DNA of 61,088 nt from NCBI RefSeq assembly GCF_021234875.1, contig NZ_JAJQVM010000033.1, forward strand, positions 1-61,088. The letters are read 5' to 3'. This DNA comes from Marinibactrum halimedae. GTDB lineage: Bacteria; Pseudomonadota; Gammaproteobacteria; Pseudomonadales; Cellvibrionaceae. A program made the translations under genes and the position numbers. The notes under the pieces were generated by a model that was not told the DNA's origin, did no database searches, and worked only from the letters and a program-made list of their open reading frames with translations. Of this stretch, positions 24,437-33,707 are shown piece after piece (position 1 is the first letter of the stretch; every line of letters begins with the position of its first letter).

Positions 24437-25225
24437 ATGGAGTTGCTGATTTTTCAGGTGTTGATCTCTGAGACACTAACAATATTAGGAATATTCAATG
24501 TTATTGATATCTTAGGGTTGGGGCTGGGCAGTATTGAAGGGGTGAATGAGTTTGGTAGCGTGATTGGATCCAATAGCGTCGATTCCAATATAGGGACGTC
24601 CAATAATGAAGTCATTTCGAACAGTGCGCTGTCTTTGGCGCACTTAGCGTCATTATTCGCGTTTTGTATTTCGATGACCTTAACGCCGGGGCCAAACAAT
24701 ATCATGCTGACGGCATCTGGGCTCAATTTTGGTTATCGCCGCACCGTGCCGCACCTTCTTGGTATTTGCACTGGGGTGGCTTGTTTAAATTTAATGGTGG
24801 CATTGGGGCTGGGGTCGATCTTTTCAATTTATCCTGTTTTGCATACGGTATTAAAAATTGTAGGGGCCGTTTTCCTACTATGGTTTGCGTTCAAAATCGC
24901 TACTGCTTCTCAAGTGAATGAACAAAAAGACATCGCAAAACCGTTTACCTTTATCCAGGCGGCTACTTTTCAGTTTGTAAACCCAAAAGCGTGGACGATG
25001 TCTATTACGGCAATTTCCACGTTCAGTTTTCCAGAGCCTTATTTTTTAGAAAGCTGTTTGCTTATTATTGGTTGTTATGCCTTGATTGGCTTTCCTTGTT
25101 GCAGCCTATGGACATTTGCAGGTGTGCATATCAGGCGATTGCTCAATAGCCCCTTTCGTCACAGAGTATTCAACGGATGTATGGGGTTGGCAACCGCTGC
25201 CTGCGCAGTATGGATTGTGTCGTAG
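24437..25225 (+). CDS. LysE/RhtB-family amino acid exporter
   Basis: This protein is about 262 aa. From about residue 66 it reads as a complete LysE transporter: SLAHLASLFAFCISMTLTPGPNNIMLTASGLNFG (first helix with the family PGPN motif), then five more hydrophobic segments and a FVNPKAW motif. It would export an amino acid or related compound. The first 65 residues are not typical and are low in complexity (LGLGLGSIEGVNEFGSVIG). I keep the ATG at 24437 but note that a start nearer 24630 would give the usual length of about 200 aa, although only CTG/TTG codons are available there. It is divergent from the MocR regulator. Confidence 0.85.
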   Translation: MELLIFQVLISETLTILGIFNVIDILGLGLGSIEGVNEFGSVIGSNSVDSNIGTSNNEVISNSALSLAHLASLFAFCISMTLTPGPNNIMLTASGLNFGYRRTVPHLLGICTGVACLNLMVALGLGSIFSIYPVLHTVLKIVGAVFLLWFAFKIATASQVNEQKDIAKPFTFIQAATFQFVNPKAWTMSITAISTFSFPEPYFLESCLLIIGCYALIGFPCCSLWTFAGVHIRRLLNSPFRHRVFNGCMGLATAACAVWIVS

Positions 25226-25249
25226 TGAGTTACTACCATACAACAATGT

Positions 25250-25299
25250 CATTTCAAATACTCTTTTTGGCGCATCGCTGAAAAGGCGTGTTTGAAATG
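25250..25299 (+). terminator. Long imperfect hairpin after lysE-like gene
   Basis: CATTTCAAA (25250-25258) pairs with TTTGAAATG (25291-25299), with additional inner pairing between TCTTTTTgGCGC and AAAAGGCG. There is no T-tract after it, so termination is possible but not certain. Confidence 0.45.
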
Positions 25300-25524
25300 T
25301 GAAAAGATCAGTGAATTAAATTTCAAGATTCTTCCGCCTATACATTTCTTTGATAGACTACTTTAGCAAGTCAACACCTTGCATTCCCTTTTATTTGGTC
25401 GGTTAAATCATATTTGTCTGAATGTAAAATCAGTATTTTGATTTTTCAGTAAGTATTGGACCTATCTATATTAAACGGGAATTATTTCTCCGTAGTATCC
25501 ACTCTAAAATATGAGAATATAAAT

Positions 25525-26343
25525 ATGAAGATATCAAACATCTTTATTGGTGGTCTATCTGTGGTGGTTTTACTTTTTATTCCTTTAACAACCTATGCAG
25601 CCGATGCTGAGCCAACGCAATATTCGGGTTGGCCGTTGTATTGGGTAGATCAATTTCAAGGAAATTCTTTAGATTATAACCGTTGGCGCGTTGGTTACCC
25701 TTGGAACAGTCGAACCCATAATCATGAGGGGTATGCGATAGAGTCTAACATTGTTGTCGAAGACGGAATATTAAAATTAATTTCGGGAGGGGGGAAATCA
25801 GGCAATAAATACAATACTGGTGTGGTGTCTGCTATAGAAAAAATTAATTTTGATGACCCGAATGTCGAATGGATTGTAGAGGCGCGGATGAAACTTTCCA
25901 ATCGTCAGGGAATCTGGCCTGCTTTTTGGTTAAACAGTGTTGGAGGTTGGCCGAATATTAACGAAATTGACATTATGGAACAAAAAGGATGGGGCAGCCA
26001 GGCGGTTTATGAAAATGTTATGCACTTTTCTGTGCAGTCTGGTAACCGACCTTCTCAACACAGAACCAGCTCTGGGCCGAATAACTTAGATTACAATTGG
26101 CATCGCTATGCCGTGGCTATCAAAAAGAACGAAGTGAAAATACTGTTCGATGGTCAAACGGTTAATCGAGTGACAGGTAATCGAAAAGATAAACTAAGAC
26201 GCAAAGACTTTAACATTATTTTGAATGCCGCTATTGGTGGTGCGTGGGGCGGTGATAGCTATAAAAATTGGATCGACGATTACAGTAAAACGGCACGTTT
26301 TGCGATTGATTATGTGGCGGTATATCGTAGAAGTGTGAATTAG
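25525..26343 (+). CDS. Secreted GH16 endo-glucanase-type hydrolase
   Basis: This 272-aa single-domain GH16 enzyme has a signal peptide (IFIGGLSVVVLLFIPLTTYAADA, cut near residue 26), the catalytic signature NEIDIMEQ with nucleophile Glu147, Asp149 and acid/base Glu152, and other family positions such as WPAFWLNS and HRYAVAI. The EIDIME form is that of laminarinase-like (beta-1,3/1,4-glucanase) GH16 members rather than agarases or carrageenases; the exact substrate is not certain. No linker or binding module is present. The ATG at 25525 gives a normal signal peptide; an in-frame ATG at 25456 would add 23 residues. I see no copy of the LacI-type palindrome upstream. Confidence 0.9.
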   Translation: MKISNIFIGGLSVVVLLFIPLTTYAADAEPTQYSGWPLYWVDQFQGNSLDYNRWRVGYPWNSRTHNHEGYAIESNIVVEDGILKLISGGGKSGNKYNTGVVSAIEKINFDDPNVEWIVEARMKLSNRQGIWPAFWLNSVGGWPNINEIDIMEQKGWGSQAVYENVMHFSVQSGNRPSQHRTSSGPNNLDYNWHRYAVAIKKNEVKILFDGQTVNRVTGNRKDKLRRKDFNIILNAAIGGAWGGDSYKNWIDDYSKTARFAIDYVAVYRRSVN

Positions 26344-26357
26344 TGTAGTAGAGTGTG

Positions 26358-26390
26358 GCGGCAGTATGAAAATGCTGTCGTCTTATTGTT
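26358..26390 (+). terminator. Terminator after GH16 gene
   Basis: GCGGCAGTAT (26358-26367) pairs with ATGCTGTCGT (26372-26381), with two G-U pairs, followed by CTTATTGTTATTTTT. From there to 26710 the DNA is AT-rich with no gene I can support. Confidence 0.6.
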
Positions 26391-26710
26391 ATTTTTCCTT
26401 TCTTGTCTTCTTTTTCTTCCATTTTTCTCTCAAACATACAGAGTCTGTCGTAAATTGACCTTTGCGGTTTCATTATTACCAATAGAGGTAATATTTTTTG
26501 AAAATCCTTATTTCCTTAAAATATTGTCGTCGAATTCTTTTATCGGTCTTGCGTTGAAGCAATTTTTTATTTTTTGTGGCGGGTTAAATTCTTTGTAAAA
26601 TTTTAGTAATGGAATTAAAAAAGAGCTTCTATTGAATGTCATAAAAAATAGCTGATAAGCTTTCTGAGTGCCAGTTAGAGAATTGGATATATTAAATTAA
26701 GGATTAAATT

Positions 26711-28657
26711 ATGATGACAAAGAAAAAGTTTTTAGCATTTGGTGCCATTTTTTGGGTTTTGTCTTTACATTCTAGTGCTGAAAGAATAGGCATTGAGAAT
26801 GACAGTACTGATGTGTTGAGCCTGGATGGTAGTTTTAGCCCATTATTTCAAGATCAAATTCTGATGGTGCCAGATAATGTCGTTTCAAGTCACATTGAAT
26901 CATTGCCTGAAATTTTTCTTGAAAAGCCTTTTAAAAATACAGGCAGTGAAAAACTCAATCTTGAAAAAAATAGTGCAGCTATTGAAGTGCTAGAAAACGT
27001 TAACTATTGGCCGAGAACGTTTACTGTTGGTGCCAGAACTTTTTCTGGCGTAGAGTTGTTAAGAGGGGTTTATGACCCATCAATTTCTGCAAATGGTAAC
27101 TTAGTAACGGTGCGACATGGTGGGGGAGAGGATAAATTAATTAATATTACCTATAATAATCCTTCGTCACCCGTTGCAACCGATGTGACACCTAAAAAAG
27201 ATCACTACAATAACGATTATAATGGTGTTGCATTTCCTATGGCTTTGGCTCCCTATCCTGTTAATAATACCTATCGGAGCGGTATGTGGGGAGACCGAAT
27301 CAAACCGGGTCTTGTGCAGCTCAATAAAAGCGGTAATGCCTACAATAATCTTTTTTCTATTGATAGGGGATTTCAAGGGAGTGGTCATGTTTATGGTATC
27401 GACAAACATGGTGATGTGTTATCTATAATGCAATATGGGTATGTAGGTGATGATGATACGCGTCGCTATCATAATATTTATGCTAATCGATTTTCAGGTG
27501 ATATCGGAGGGACAGGGAGTTTTGCCGATCAATTAATCAGTCATAAGCATGGTGATCAGTTCACACCGACAAAAGCTTCCAGCCAATATCCTAGGCTATC
27601 TGGCGATGGAAAGTATGTGGTTTACGAATCAAACTCTACAGAATTAGTGGCAACGGATAGTAACTTTTTCCGAGATATTTTTGTTGCAGATACCGCCGTT
27701 ACACAAAACTCAAGATTCACGCGAAATACCTTAGTCAGTCAAAATTCAAATGGGGAACAAGCAAACGGTGCTAGCCAATACGCGGATATTTCTGAAGATG
27801 GCCGCTTTATTGTTTATGCCACTAATGCAACAAATTTGACGTCGGATAATGTAGGTGGAATTATATTACATGATAGACAGCTCAACAGTAATCGTTTAAT
27901 TAGTAAAGGTGCAACCGGCATTCCGGCACTCAGTTATGGTAATCCTACTATTTCTTATGACGGTCGATTCGTGGCTTTTGAGTCCACAGATAGTAGTTTA
28001 ACTGATCAAAATGTTTCGGGTAATCAATTATATGTGGTAGATACCTATACAGATGAAATCAGGCTTGCTACACCCACTTTAGAAGAGCTTCCAGCGGGTA
28101 TGGATTCCTTCACTGTGAGTCGATCTCAAATATCGGAAAACGGAACTCATTTGGTATTTTTAGCGAACCGCTATGTGTATAGAGTTGAGAGTCCTTTCAC
28201 TAGGGAGGTGTTAGCCAGTGTTTTACCTGATGGGCGTCAACCGTCTATTTCAATGAGAGAAATAGATTCAGTTGCAGGTGGTGATGACGCAAAATTTAAT
28301 TTCCCAAATCGGTTTATCAATTTATCCGGTGAAGCCAGAAATATTGCTGTTCAAAATGAAATTCTGTATTGGACGGGAACTCAATGGCAGTCTTCGGGTT
28401 GGCTACCTCATGAGAATTTGTGTGCTGCCCAATTATTACCTTGCTTAGTGAATCAGAATGGTGAAGCACTCAACATTCCTTACGTAACGGTTGGGGCAGA
28501 TAACGATGACTTGAATCCATTTCAACTCTCAGTTGACTATACATTGCCACCGCAATGGCCTGTGACAACTTATATTAGTTATTATCTATTCACGGATTTA
28601 ACAACGGGAGAAGAGACAAGAATACAGATGTTTATGAATAAAGTTTCCTCTCAATAA
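26711..28657 (+). CDS. Secreted TolB-like beta-propeller protein
   Basis: This 648-aa protein has a signal peptide (FLAFGAIFWVLSLHSSAE) and at least four propeller blades of the TolB/PD40 type: 'SQYPRLSGDGKYVVYESN', 'QYADISEDGRFIVYATN', 'PTISYDGRFVAFEST', 'SQISENGTHLVFLAN', spaced about 55-65 residues apart (roughly 290-500). The C-terminal 150 residues look like a separate beta-sandwich. No catalytic residues are evident. Propellers of this kind bind proteins or glycans in the periplasm or outside. It has no operon partner. Confidence 0.82.
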   Translation: MMTKKKFLAFGAIFWVLSLHSSAERIGIENDSTDVLSLDGSFSPLFQDQILMVPDNVVSSHIESLPEIFLEKPFKNTGSEKLNLEKNSAAIEVLENVNYWPRTFTVGARTFSGVELLRGVYDPSISANGNLVTVRHGGGEDKLINITYNNPSSPVATDVTPKKDHYNNDYNGVAFPMALAPYPVNNTYRSGMWGDRIKPGLVQLNKSGNAYNNLFSIDRGFQGSGHVYGIDKHGDVLSIMQYGYVGDDDTRRYHNIYANRFSGDIGGTGSFADQLISHKHGDQFTPTKASSQYPRLSGDGKYVVYESNSTELVATDSNFFRDIFVADTAVTQNSRFTRNTLVSQNSNGEQANGASQYADISEDGRFIVYATNATNLTSDNVGGIILHDRQLNSNRLISKGATGIPALSYGNPTISYDGRFVAFESTDSSLTDQNVSGNQLYVVDTYTDEIRLATPTLEELPAGMDSFTVSRSQISENGTHLVFLANRYVYRVESPFTREVLASVLPDGRQPSISMREIDSVAGGDDAKFNFPNRFINLSGEARNIAVQNEILYWTGTQWQSSGWLPHENLCAAQLLPCLVNQNGEALNIPYVTVGADNDDLNPFQLSVDYTLPPQWPVTTYISYYLFTDLTTGEETRIQMFMNKVSSQ

Positions 28658-28694
28658 TTTAAATCTATTAATAATAAGGTAGATTTGGGTGTGT

Positions 28695-28866
28695 TTAGTA
28701 AAAGGTAGATACTTTTGTCGTCAATACTGATACAGCACGCCCACCCTCTATTCTTATCTCAATAGAAAAACTATTTTTTGTACTTCGAAATCCTTTCTGG
28801 AAAAAATCCAATGCAGGTCGATAAAGCGCTTGTTGATAGGCGTTGCTACCTACCGTAATAACTCAG
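28695..28866 (-). pseudogene. Start-less protein-like fragment
   Basis: Read on the minus strand, the segment is open for about 55 codons to a TAA at 28695-28697. It gives a protein-like composition (YQQALYRPALDFFQKGF, IEIRIEGGRAVSVLTTKVST) but has no ATG, GTG or TTG and a TGA directly upstream. It may be the tail of a decayed gene. I do not recognise the family. The rest of 28658-29035 holds nothing else I can support. Confidence 0.35.
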
Positions 28867-29035
28867 TCTTGTTAGGCTCTTTACAATAATTGACACTCAA
28901 ATTTTTACGAGTGTGTATTTGAGAGCACTTTTTTCTGGGTAGACTTCGTTAGAATAAATCCTTTGCGTTTAGTGCGTGTTATGCTGCAATCTGGTAATGT
29001 TCCTCCTGAAGTTATGCCTCAGACAGGACGATGAA

Positions 29036-29650
29036 ATGCTGTATACCTTTATAAGCGACAATGATCACCTTGGACTTGTGTGGGATGATAAACAAATAAC
29101 ATCTATCGCTGGGGATAGTAAAACTGGCGCTCAAATGGATGATCAAATTGATTTTTGGAGGGCTCCCAAGCGTTTTAGCTCTCTATATAAAGAAGCTCTT
29201 CGAGTTCACTTCCCAGTATTGGATAAAGCTGATGAGAAGAAGGGAATTCCTGAAATTTGTGCTGTTCAGGGGCGCTTATTTTTGTCCTTGAAAGCATATA
29301 CTATTTTGAAGCCGCTTATTGAAAAAGACGGTGAGTTTTTACCTTTAACTTACGAATATGGAGAAGCTTATTTCTTTAACCCCCTACGTATTGCTGATGA
29401 TGTAGATGCTTTAGATACGAAATTAAGTTGTAAAAACGAATGGGGAGATTTAGAAAATCTCGCATTTCATGAAGAAAAACTTAAAGACTGGAAGGTTTTT
29501 CGTACAAGATTTGATGGTTTTTATACTCTCCAAGGTACACAATCCTTTAAAGATACGATTGAAAAATCTGGATTAAAAGGTTTGTATATCACTCCAGAAT
29601 TAGGTCGTATCTTCCCTGAAGAGCGCAGTCAAGTTTCGCAAATAAATTAA
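29036..29650 (+). CDS. DUF1629/Imm11-like putative immunity protein
   Basis: This 204-aa protein has no signal peptide. The pattern YGEAYFFNPLRIADDVDALDTKLS, then FRTRFDGFYTL, and a final LKGLYITPELGRIFP resembles the DUF1629 (MXAN_0049-type) immunity domain, in which a central 'vdaLD' segment and a late 'GL.f.p' segment are typical. The match is from memory and moderate. No toxin gene accompanies it, so it could be an orphan immunity gene. The ATG at 29036 has AGGA seven bases upstream; a longer frame opens at 28976. A strong terminator follows. Confidence 0.6.
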   Translation: MLYTFISDNDHLGLVWDDKQITSIAGDSKTGAQMDDQIDFWRAPKRFSSLYKEALRVHFPVLDKADEKKGIPEICAVQGRLFLSLKAYTILKPLIEKDGEFLPLTYEYGEAYFFNPLRIADDVDALDTKLSCKNEWGDLENLAFHEEKLKDWKVFRTRFDGFYTLQGTQSFKDTIEKSGLKGLYITPELGRIFPEERSQVSQIN

Positions 29651-29654
29651 ATAA

Positions 29655-29693
29655 AATCGCTGCCTGATTTATTCACGAGGCAGCGATTGTTTG
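29655..29693. terminator. Terminator between convergent genes
   Basis: AATCGCTGCCT (29655-29665) pairs with AGGCAGCGATT (29678-29688), followed by GTTTGGTTTT. It serves the DUF1629-like gene and perhaps tamB from the other side. Confidence 0.8.
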
Positions 29694-29729
29694 GTTTTCT
29701 ATTGATTATTAAATTGCATTCATCATGTC

Positions 29730-32700
29730 TCACCGACTAAACCGATACAACACATCTACACTCTGCTCTTGCCCAGACTCTGCTTTTAATTTCAATTGCT
29801 CTGTTAACGAATATTCCATATGCAAACTGTAAGCATCTTGCATTAAATTTTGTACGTAACTGACGAATAAATCTGGGGTGAGGTATTTACCGATGGTGAC
29901 GGCGCTGCTTTCGTAGCCGTCGTCGGCGTTGAATTCTAATACGTCTAGCCCGGCGCTGCTTCTGAGTTTTTGTACCATGCCTTCGCTTTGAGAAATCCCT
30001 AATGAGGCCACGGCATTTAATAGCATGGTGTTTTCATCGGTGGTGGTTTCTTCACCTAAAGGTTTTCCAGTCAGTAATAACGACAGGGCATTGGCGGAGC
30101 TGGTGGCGGGTTCGGCGAATAGGGAGCTGGAAAGGCTGTTGGCAAAGCCGCCGACTTTAATCCCCACCAACGTATTACCATCAATAGGACGAGTGGCTCG
30201 TACGTCGACCCGTGGATTATCCAATGGGCCTTGAAAAATCAGTCTGCCGGGGTCGATGTCCAGTAGTTGCCCATACGCTTCATAACGCCCGCCGACAATG
30301 GTTAAGGTTCCAATACCGGAGAGGGGTTTTTTCGGTTTTTGGGTAATGCCTAATTTCCCGGTTAAATTTCCGGTAAGGCCAAAACCATCAAAGCTCACAT
30401 CGTCCGAAAACAATACATCCACTTTGGCGCTTACGGCCATGGTGTCTTGTTTTTCCGCTTTGGTGTCGCTGCTGATAATAACCTCATCGCCAGAGGTACT
30501 CACACTGCTGGGCGGCAATTCTTTAATTTCTAAATGGGCCGAATCAATGCCGAGTTGGCCGGTGACATTGACTTTTTTGGGGGTGGCAGCAATGTGTAAA
30601 TCGGGTGCGATGGTGGCTTTGGCCTCGGGTAAATTGGCGACTTGGAATTGTTGCCCGGAAATAGTTAGGTCGGTTGACCAATTTTCTAAATCGGAGAGGT
30701 CAAGTTTGCCGTTGGCATTCACAGAGCCTTTGCCTGATTCGCTATTGGCAGAAAAAGCCCAACGCTGTTCGGCAGGTGTTTGCGCTTCATGGCTCAGTGT
30801 TACATTGGTGTTGTTTAACGTAATTCCGGCAGCGGGCACGTAGGCATGAAGATTATTCGCTTCGATTTTTCCCGTGAGTAACGGTGCGTCTAACGTGCCA
30901 GAAACACTTAATTGCGTTGAGAGTGCGCCGCTCAGTTCGGATAACGCCGACACAAAAGGCAAGGCCCAGTCTAATTGTGGGATCATTGCATCCACATTGG
31001 CAGACAGGGCAGGTTTGTCGCTGCCGTCGGTGGGAGTAGAAAGTGGGACAATCGCATCGGCTTTTAAGCGCCCGGATTCCAAAAAGGCCCCTTCAGCATG
31101 GATGGTGATGTTGTCTGGAGCGAGTAGGCTTTCGGCTTTTACATGATCGAAAACAAACCGTTGCGGAGCGCGCTCGCCTTCAGGTGGCGTGACTAAAACG
31201 ACGTTGGTGAGTGCGGTATTGGCGTTTCCAGAAGGGACGCCATCGGTAGCGGTGATACTCCAGTCTGCGTCGATCTGCCCGGTTAATCTTAAGGCATCAG
31301 GTAAAAGCGTTTGAGCCATTAACACGGGGAGTTCGCTGAGGTTTCCAGTGGTGGTGATCGTACTGTGGTTGTCGTCCATTAAGGCTTCAGTACTGGCACA
31401 TAGCTTGGGCTGGCGTTGGTATGCCTGATTGAGGTTTTCGTTGGCTTGGGCATAAAAATCGGGGAATTCCGCTTCCCATTCTGGTGTTGTCCACCCTTCA
31501 TTGGACCCTTTATTTGACTCTTCATTGGTATGTTCGGATTGATGTTTCGCCCACGTTGGGTTGTGCCAACAGAGATTTTGCATCGAAAAATGATTCTTTG
31601 AGGTGTTGGTTTCCTCTCCGTTAACAGCCATCGCGACGGTGGAGGGGAGTGTCCAGTGCCCGGTGGTGCGCTCGTTGAGATCTGCGCGGTTGAGATGTCC
31701 ATTCCAACGAATGCGTTGCGATGTTGTGCCTGTGGATAACGCCCCGATTAAGGCGATATCGACGTTGGCGAGATCATGCTCTGCACCGATGCTCAGTTGA
31801 TGGTCCGTTAGTGAGCCGCGAATGCTTAATTGGGCTTTGGGAACGGTTTGCTCACCGGCTTTTAGGTTTTGAATGGCAAGGCTGAGGTTTTCGCCGTTGT
31901 TTTCTAATTGAGACCAGCGGAGATTGGCTGAGTCGATAGTGACACCAGGGACTTTGAGACTGTCGGCCTCAAAAGAGGCATTGACGTCCAGTAGTTCAAG
32001 TAAATTCAGTGGTAACCCGGCAGTGAAGGTGGTGGGTTCGGGGGTGAATTTTACGTTGCCTTGGCTTGTAACTTTGCCGGCGATTTCCGGCGTAAACTGG
32101 CTGAGATTGAGAGCCGCCAGCGTCCATTGGGCTTCCAGCTGGTGTGAATTGTTTTTCTGGGCTTCGGGCAACTCATAGTACGCATTCAGTTTAAATTGAT
32201 TATCGCCCAGTTGCGCGGTGAGGGCATCGACGTCGATACGATCATTCTCATAGTGTATTTTGCCCCCCATCAGCAGTGGGTGATCACGCAAGTGCCCTTG
32301 CAGGTTGTTAATCCGCACCGTGGCTTGGGTAGATTGGCTTTGGGAGAACGTCAGGTCTAGTTGGCCATTGAGGTCACTGTTCCAACCGGCCAATAACGGT
32401 TCAAGGTTGAAGCGGCGCATGTCGATATTCGCGGCCCCAGTGATTGCCGTTTCCCCTTGTTTGTCTTTACGTTCAACGGTTTTCCACTTAATTTCAGCCT
32501 CACTGGTGAGAATGCCTGTTGTGCCATTGATGGACAGCTCCGCTACTTTGGCGCTGTGATCGTTGCCGGTAATGCTAGTAGAGAACGTTTGTGTGGGCAG
32601 GCCATTGGGGGCGACGATAAACGAACCGGTCACGCCGTATTCTTGGATGCCACCGGTGGCGGAGAGATGGCCTTCGCTGGCAAATTGTGCCTTGTCGGTA

Positions 32701-33707
32701 TTGGCGTTTAAGGGCCAGTGGAGGTTTTCCCATTTTACGGCGAGATCGGCATAGGTCTTCTCTGTATCAATATCGATAACATCGGGTGTCAATCCGGTGG
32801 TGACTTCGGCGTTGATTTCCAGTGGAATAAGCCCTGTGCTGAGTGTATTCAATGAAAGCTGATTGCTCGTCCCTTTTAAAGAAAGTTGTACATCAAAAAG
32901 TGGTACATCTTGAGGGGCCGGCGCTTTTGAATCGGGAGTGGGCATTAAGAGTGATTCGGGAATGGGCCCATTGGCCGTCACGTTTAATTGAATCGGGTAG
33001 GGCGCATGGGCACCAAATGTTGCCGTTAAGCCGAGGGTGGCCAAAGCATGATCCACCGTGATGTTGTCAATACGAATTCCCTCAGGCGTAACGGCGGCAG
33101 TTAAGGCAAATTCGTTAAGCCGATGCGTCGTGTTTTCTTCTGTGTCTGTGGCGAGCGTGATGATTACGCCATCGTCTAAATGCAGGTTTCTGACGTCAAC
33201 CGGGATTGGGCTGGCCAAGGTTGGCCAAGGTACTGGAGCGGATGGCTCCGGGGCTTTTTCATCATAGGAGGGCGGTGGTAATTGGATGGTCAGCGCTCGG
33301 GTTTTGATGTGCTCGATCACAAGGGCAGGCTCAAAGAGCTTCACCGGGTGCCACTTTAATGAGAGAGCATCGGCGCGAATACTCATGCCCGGGCTGGGGT
33401 TGAGTTGGAGGTCGTCTATATCAAAGCCAAACAGCAAGGTGCCTCGAAATTGACGCCACTCTAGAGGCATATCGAGCAGAGAGGTGGCCGTTTGCAGCGT
33501 CCAACGGCTGCCGGTGGACGTCGAAATTAGCGCGGTCACTACAAGCCCCAGCAACAGTAACGTAATCAACAGCGTCCCAAGGATGCGCAAGCTCCATTGT
33601 TTGATACGCAAGCTCGATGGTTTTAATCGCTGCTGCCAAGTGGGGTGATCAGCGTTTGGTTGTTTGGGGGTGTTGTTTGGGGTGGAACGGGGTGGGGCTT
33701 CAGCCAT
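29730..33707 (-). CDS. tamB: Translocation and assembly module subunit TamB
   Basis: This 1325-aa protein has one N-terminal membrane helix (about 36-58, LGTLLITLLLLGLVVTALIST) and then a very long beta-rich body with AsmA-like repeats. The C-terminal DUF490/TamB domain (about 1000-1325) includes 'GIGTLTIVGGRYEAYGQLLDIDPGRLIFQGPLDNP' and ends 'DVLYRFSR', as TamB proteins do. It spans the periplasm as a hydrophobic groove, moving phospholipid to the outer membrane or helping barrel assembly with TamA. It overlaps tamA by one base (TAATG). The acidic segment around residue 720 (HTNEESNKGSNEG) looks like an insertion. GC content is higher by eye than in neighbours. Confidence 0.95.
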   Translation of the reverse strand: MAEAPPRSTPNNTPKQPNADHPTWQQRLKPSSLRIKQWSLRILGTLLITLLLLGLVVTALISTSTGSRWTLQTATSLLDMPLEWRQFRGTLLFGFDIDDLQLNPSPGMSIRADALSLKWHPVKLFEPALVIEHIKTRALTIQLPPPSYDEKAPEPSAPVPWPTLASPIPVDVRNLHLDDGVIITLATDTEENTTHRLNEFALTAAVTPEGIRIDNITVDHALATLGLTATFGAHAPYPIQLNVTANGPIPESLLMPTPDSKAPAPQDVPLFDVQLSLKGTSNQLSLNTLSTGLIPLEINAEVTTGLTPDVIDIDTEKTYADLAVKWENLHWPLNANTDKAQFASEGHLSATGGIQEYGVTGSFIVAPNGLPTQTFSTSITGNDHSAKVAELSINGTTGILTSEAEIKWKTVERKDKQGETAITGAANIDMRRFNLEPLLAGWNSDLNGQLDLTFSQSQSTQATVRINNLQGHLRDHPLLMGGKIHYENDRIDVDALTAQLGDNQFKLNAYYELPEAQKNNSHQLEAQWTLAALNLSQFTPEIAGKVTSQGNVKFTPEPTTFTAGLPLNLLELLDVNASFEADSLKVPGVTIDSANLRWSQLENNGENLSLAIQNLKAGEQTVPKAQLSIRGSLTDHQLSIGAEHDLANVDIALIGALSTGTTSQRIRWNGHLNRADLNERTTGHWTLPSTVAMAVNGEETNTSKNHFSMQNLCWHNPTWAKHQSEHTNEESNKGSNEGWTTPEWEAEFPDFYAQANENLNQAYQRQPKLCASTEALMDDNHSTITTTGNLSELPVLMAQTLLPDALRLTGQIDADWSITATDGVPSGNANTALTNVVLVTPPEGERAPQRFVFDHVKAESLLAPDNITIHAEGAFLESGRLKADAIVPLSTPTDGSDKPALSANVDAMIPQLDWALPFVSALSELSGALSTQLSVSGTLDAPLLTGKIEANNLHAYVPAAGITLNNTNVTLSHEAQTPAEQRWAFSANSESGKGSVNANGKLDLSDLENWSTDLTISGQQFQVANLPEAKATIAPDLHIAATPKKVNVTGQLGIDSAHLEIKELPPSSVSTSGDEVIISSDTKAEKQDTMAVSAKVDVLFSDDVSFDGFGLTGNLTGKLGITQKPKKPLSGIGTLTIVGGRYEAYGQLLDIDPGRLIFQGPLDNPRVDVRATRPIDGNTLVGIKVGGFANSLSSSLFAEPATSSANALSLLLTGKPLGEETTTDENTMLLNAVASLGISQSEGMVQKLRSSAGLDVLEFNADDGYESSAVTIGKYLTPDLFVSYVQNLMQDAYSLHMEYSLTEQLKLKAESGQEQSVDVLYRFSR

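Noticed and set aside
26353-26598. 81-aa hydrophobic frame after the GH16 gene
   Set aside because: It starts inside the likely terminator, has no ribosome-binding site and its content is what AT-rich DNA gives by chance.
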